Under the pieces are notes generated by a model. That model made no database searches. It was given only the letters and a program-made list of their open reading frames with translations, and was not told where the DNA came from. Below, piece after piece: positions 4,679 through 6,100 of a DNA stretch of 6,100 bases (position 1 is its first letter; the number at the start of each line of letters is the position of its first letter). Origin of the DNA: Terrisporobacter sp. (GTDB lineage Bacteria > Bacillota_A > Clostridia > Peptostreptococcales > Peptostreptococcaceae). The stretch lies in assembly GCA_029851945.1 (NCBI GenBank), contig JARKUZ010000080.1:1-6100 (forward strand). Reading direction: 5' to 3'. Position numbers and translations under genes: made by a program.

Positions 4679-5938
4679 ATGATTATCAGTATAGCAGATT
4701 CAATTAATAGCATATTACAAAGTATTATGTTTATTTATGTTTCAAATTACTGTAGTAGAAGTAAGAAAAGTATATTAACTATGATAGCTTGGATTATAAT
4801 TTTAGTGGGAGTAATAGAAGGTACAACTGTAATAGCTGGAAATTCAAGTCTAGGAGCGATATTTATACATTTAATAATATTGATTTCTGGAGCCGTAATA
4901 TTTAAAGAAGATTCTTTAGGCGCTATGATAGGATTTAGCATAGTTTATTTAGCGATAGCAACATTTATGCTTTTATGTTCTAGTATTTATCTAGGATGTA
5001 TAGCAAAGATGCTTCCGAAAGAATACTTGCAAATTGGAATGTTTATTTTTATGTATTTACCTCAATATATATTATTTATTATAATAGTATTTAATATGAA
5101 ATTCATAAATTCTATTTATAAAATGCTTAAAAGTAAAAGCGTATCAATAGTTTCATTAATAATAGTAACTGTTATTATTGACTTTATAGTGTCGTTTAAT
5201 GGATTGGTATATGATATAGATAACTCATTATTTAAGGAAATGCTTTTTGTACTTTTAGGATTTTTTATGATAGGAATAACTATTTATTTTTCTAGTATTG
5301 AAAAAAAATCTAATCAAATTTTAATTGCTAATAATTTTTTAGAGAAAAAGAATGAAGAGTTGAAAAAAATAAAACATGATTATGGAGCTCAAATATCATA
5401 TTTATATGGATTACATTTAATGGGAAAATATGATAGGTTAGGTATTGCTCTTAAGGATATTATTAATGGAAATAATTCTATTTCATCAGAGATAGATATA
5501 ATGAATAAATCTGATTCTATTATATCTGATATTATTTATGGAATAGAGCATAATGGAATAAATATTATTATAAATGATGAAGTGGATTTTAATGATATTA
5601 GTATCTCTGAATTGGATTATCAAAGAGTTATCTCTAATATAGTAAGAAATGCTGTTACAGCAATGGATAGAAAAGGAATAATAGAAATAAAAACATATTA
5701 TAGTATAAAGTATATTATACTAAAAATAAAAAATAATGGGCCTAAAATTGAAGACTCTATAGTAAATAAAATATTTGAAAGTGGATTTTCAACAAAAGAA
5801 AATAAAGGTAAAGAGAATGGATTTGGATTATCAATTGTAAAAGATATTATAGATAGAAGTAATGGTAGCATAAGATTAGAAAGTAATGATGTGTTTACAG
5901 AATTTACGATAAAGATTCCTAAACTACAAAGAAATTAA
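4679..5938 (+). CDS. agrC: AgrC-like sensor histidine kinase
   Basis: This 419-residue membrane histidine kinase is of the AgrC type and should sense the peptide made from the preceding gene. Residues 1-205 hold six or seven hydrophobic spans (about 10-25, 32-53, 57-76, 82-104, 116-138, 154-174, 186-206), typical of the AgrC sensor. A short coiled linker (208-231) leads to the phosphorylation motif IKHDYGAQ with His233, matching the HDY-type box of the AgrC/CitA-like group. The ATP-binding domain shows an N box ISNIVRNAVTAMD (Asn324), then KIKNNGPKIEDS, KIFESGFSTKENKGKENGFGLSIVKDI (Gly381 and Gly383 of the ATP lid) and a final strand block. Length is normal and no key residue is missing. Its AGGAG ribosome binding site (4668-4672) lies just after the agrD stop, so the two are one transcript. 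The expected phosphate acceptor, a LytTR-type AgrA, is not in the window. Confidence 0.93.
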   Translation: MIISIADSINSILQSIMFIYVSNYCSRSKKSILTMIAWIIILVGVIEGTTVIAGNSSLGAIFIHLIILISGAVIFKEDSLGAMIGFSIVYLAIATFMLLCSSIYLGCIAKMLPKEYLQIGMFIFMYLPQYILFIIIVFNMKFINSIYKMLKSKSVSIVSLIIVTVIIDFIVSFNGLVYDIDNSLFKEMLFVLLGFFMIGITIYFSSIEKKSNQILIANNFLEKKNEELKKIKHDYGAQISYLYGLHLMGKYDRLGIALKDIINGNNSISSEIDIMNKSDSIISDIIYGIEHNGINIIINDEVDFNDISISELDYQRVISNIVRNAVTAMDRKGIIEIKTYYSIKYIILKIKNNGPKIEDSIVNKIFESGFSTKENKGKENGFGLSIVKDIIDRSNGSIRLESNDVFTEFTIKIPKLQRN

Positions 5939-5961
5939 ATTTTGAAACTATATAAGCGATA

Positions 5962-5990
5962 AAAAAGAGGTGTATAAGGAACCTCTTTTT
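5962..5990 (+). terminator. Intrinsic terminator after agrC
   Basis: AAAAAGAGGT (5962-5971) is a perfect reverse complement of ACCTCTTTTT (5981-5990), with a 9-base loop and a T run in the 3' arm. It lies 23 bases after the agrC stop. Its symmetry means it can also act on minus-strand transcripts. Confidence 0.85.
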
Positions 5991-6017
5991 TATTGTATAG
6001 GAAAGTATAAAATTTTC

Positions 6018-6060
6018 AATGGCTGAAAGTTAGATGAAATCTAGCTTTCGGCTATTTTTT
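6018..6060 (+). terminator. Second strong hairpin with T run
   Basis: GGCTGAAAGTTAGAT (6021-6035) pairs with ATCTAGCTTTCGGCT (6039-6053) through 15 pairs including a few G-U, extended by three A-T pairs, with a tri-base loop GAA. TTTTTT (6055-6060) follows. It is a good terminator shape, and only 36 bases separate it from the next possible start codon. Confidence 0.75.
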
Positions 6061-6096
6061 GTGGTAAATTAGTAAATTGTAATTAGAGGTTAATAA

Positions 6097-6100
6097 ATGA
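6097..6100 (+). CDS. Possible start of a further gene at the right edge
   Basis: An ATG at 6097-6099 is preceded by AGAGG (6085-6089) at a normal distance of 7 bases. Only one codon is visible, so neither existence nor product can be confirmed. Given the context it could be another agr gene such as agrB or a regulator, but that is speculation. Confidence 0.3.

Noticed and set aside
4747..4941. Minus-strand 64-codon frame
   Set aside because: It mirrors the hydrophobic N-terminal part of agrC and has no independent support.
1..6100. CRISPR array, tRNA genes, insertion-sequence transposase
   Set aside because: I saw no regularly spaced direct repeats, no tRNA-like cloverleaf sequence and no DDE or HUH transposase motifs.

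Overview
The DNA is very A+T-rich, with short gaps, strong purine-rich ribosome binding sites and T-rich hairpin terminators. Together with an lrgAB pair, a large serine recombinase and a clostridial-type agr module, this points to a low-GC Firmicute, most likely Clostridium. Species cannot be assigned from the sequence alone.

Left flank (1-1254), apparently chromosomal. A minus-strand lrgA-lrgB operon encodes two membrane proteins of the holin-like CidA/LrgA and CidB/LrgB families; lrgB runs off the left edge. It has a good sigma-A-type promoter. Diverging from it is the start of an NMT1/SsuA-like ABC-transporter substrate-binding lipoprotein. That gene is intact for only about 82 codons and then stops at foreign sequence.

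Mobile element (from about 1255, right end not in the window). The interrupted lipoprotein gene is followed at once by a convergent large serine recombinase with its own terminator, the usual layout at one end of an element that integrates by serine recombination. Behind the recombinase is a broken ImmA/IrrE-type metallopeptidase gene with two single-base shifts in homopolymers. No repressor gene follows it, so the lysogeny/maintenance block looks decayed. An 84-residue protein of unknown function comes next.

A GC-richer stretch at about 3871-4040 looks like a conserved structured non-coding RNA ending in a strong intrinsic terminator at 4086. Its size, shape and conserved-looking blocks make the raiA-motif RNA my best guess, not a certainty. 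A gene-poor stretch of about 450 bases follows.

The right part holds a quorum-sensing cassette: a 40-residue AgrD-like peptide precursor and an AgrC-like sensor histidine kinase, translated in tandem. The AgrD-like peptide has serine where the ring-forming cysteine is expected, so it may make a lactone instead of a thiolactone. No AgrB processing protease and no AgrA regulator lie in the window. Two hairpins follow agrC, and a possible new gene starts at the last four bases.

If the recombinase element extends past 6100, the RNA and agr genes are its cargo. That would be a mobile signalling cassette, with precedent in the agr genes carried by Clostridioides difficile phage phiCDHM1. The missing remainder of the lipoprotein gene outside the window is the key test.
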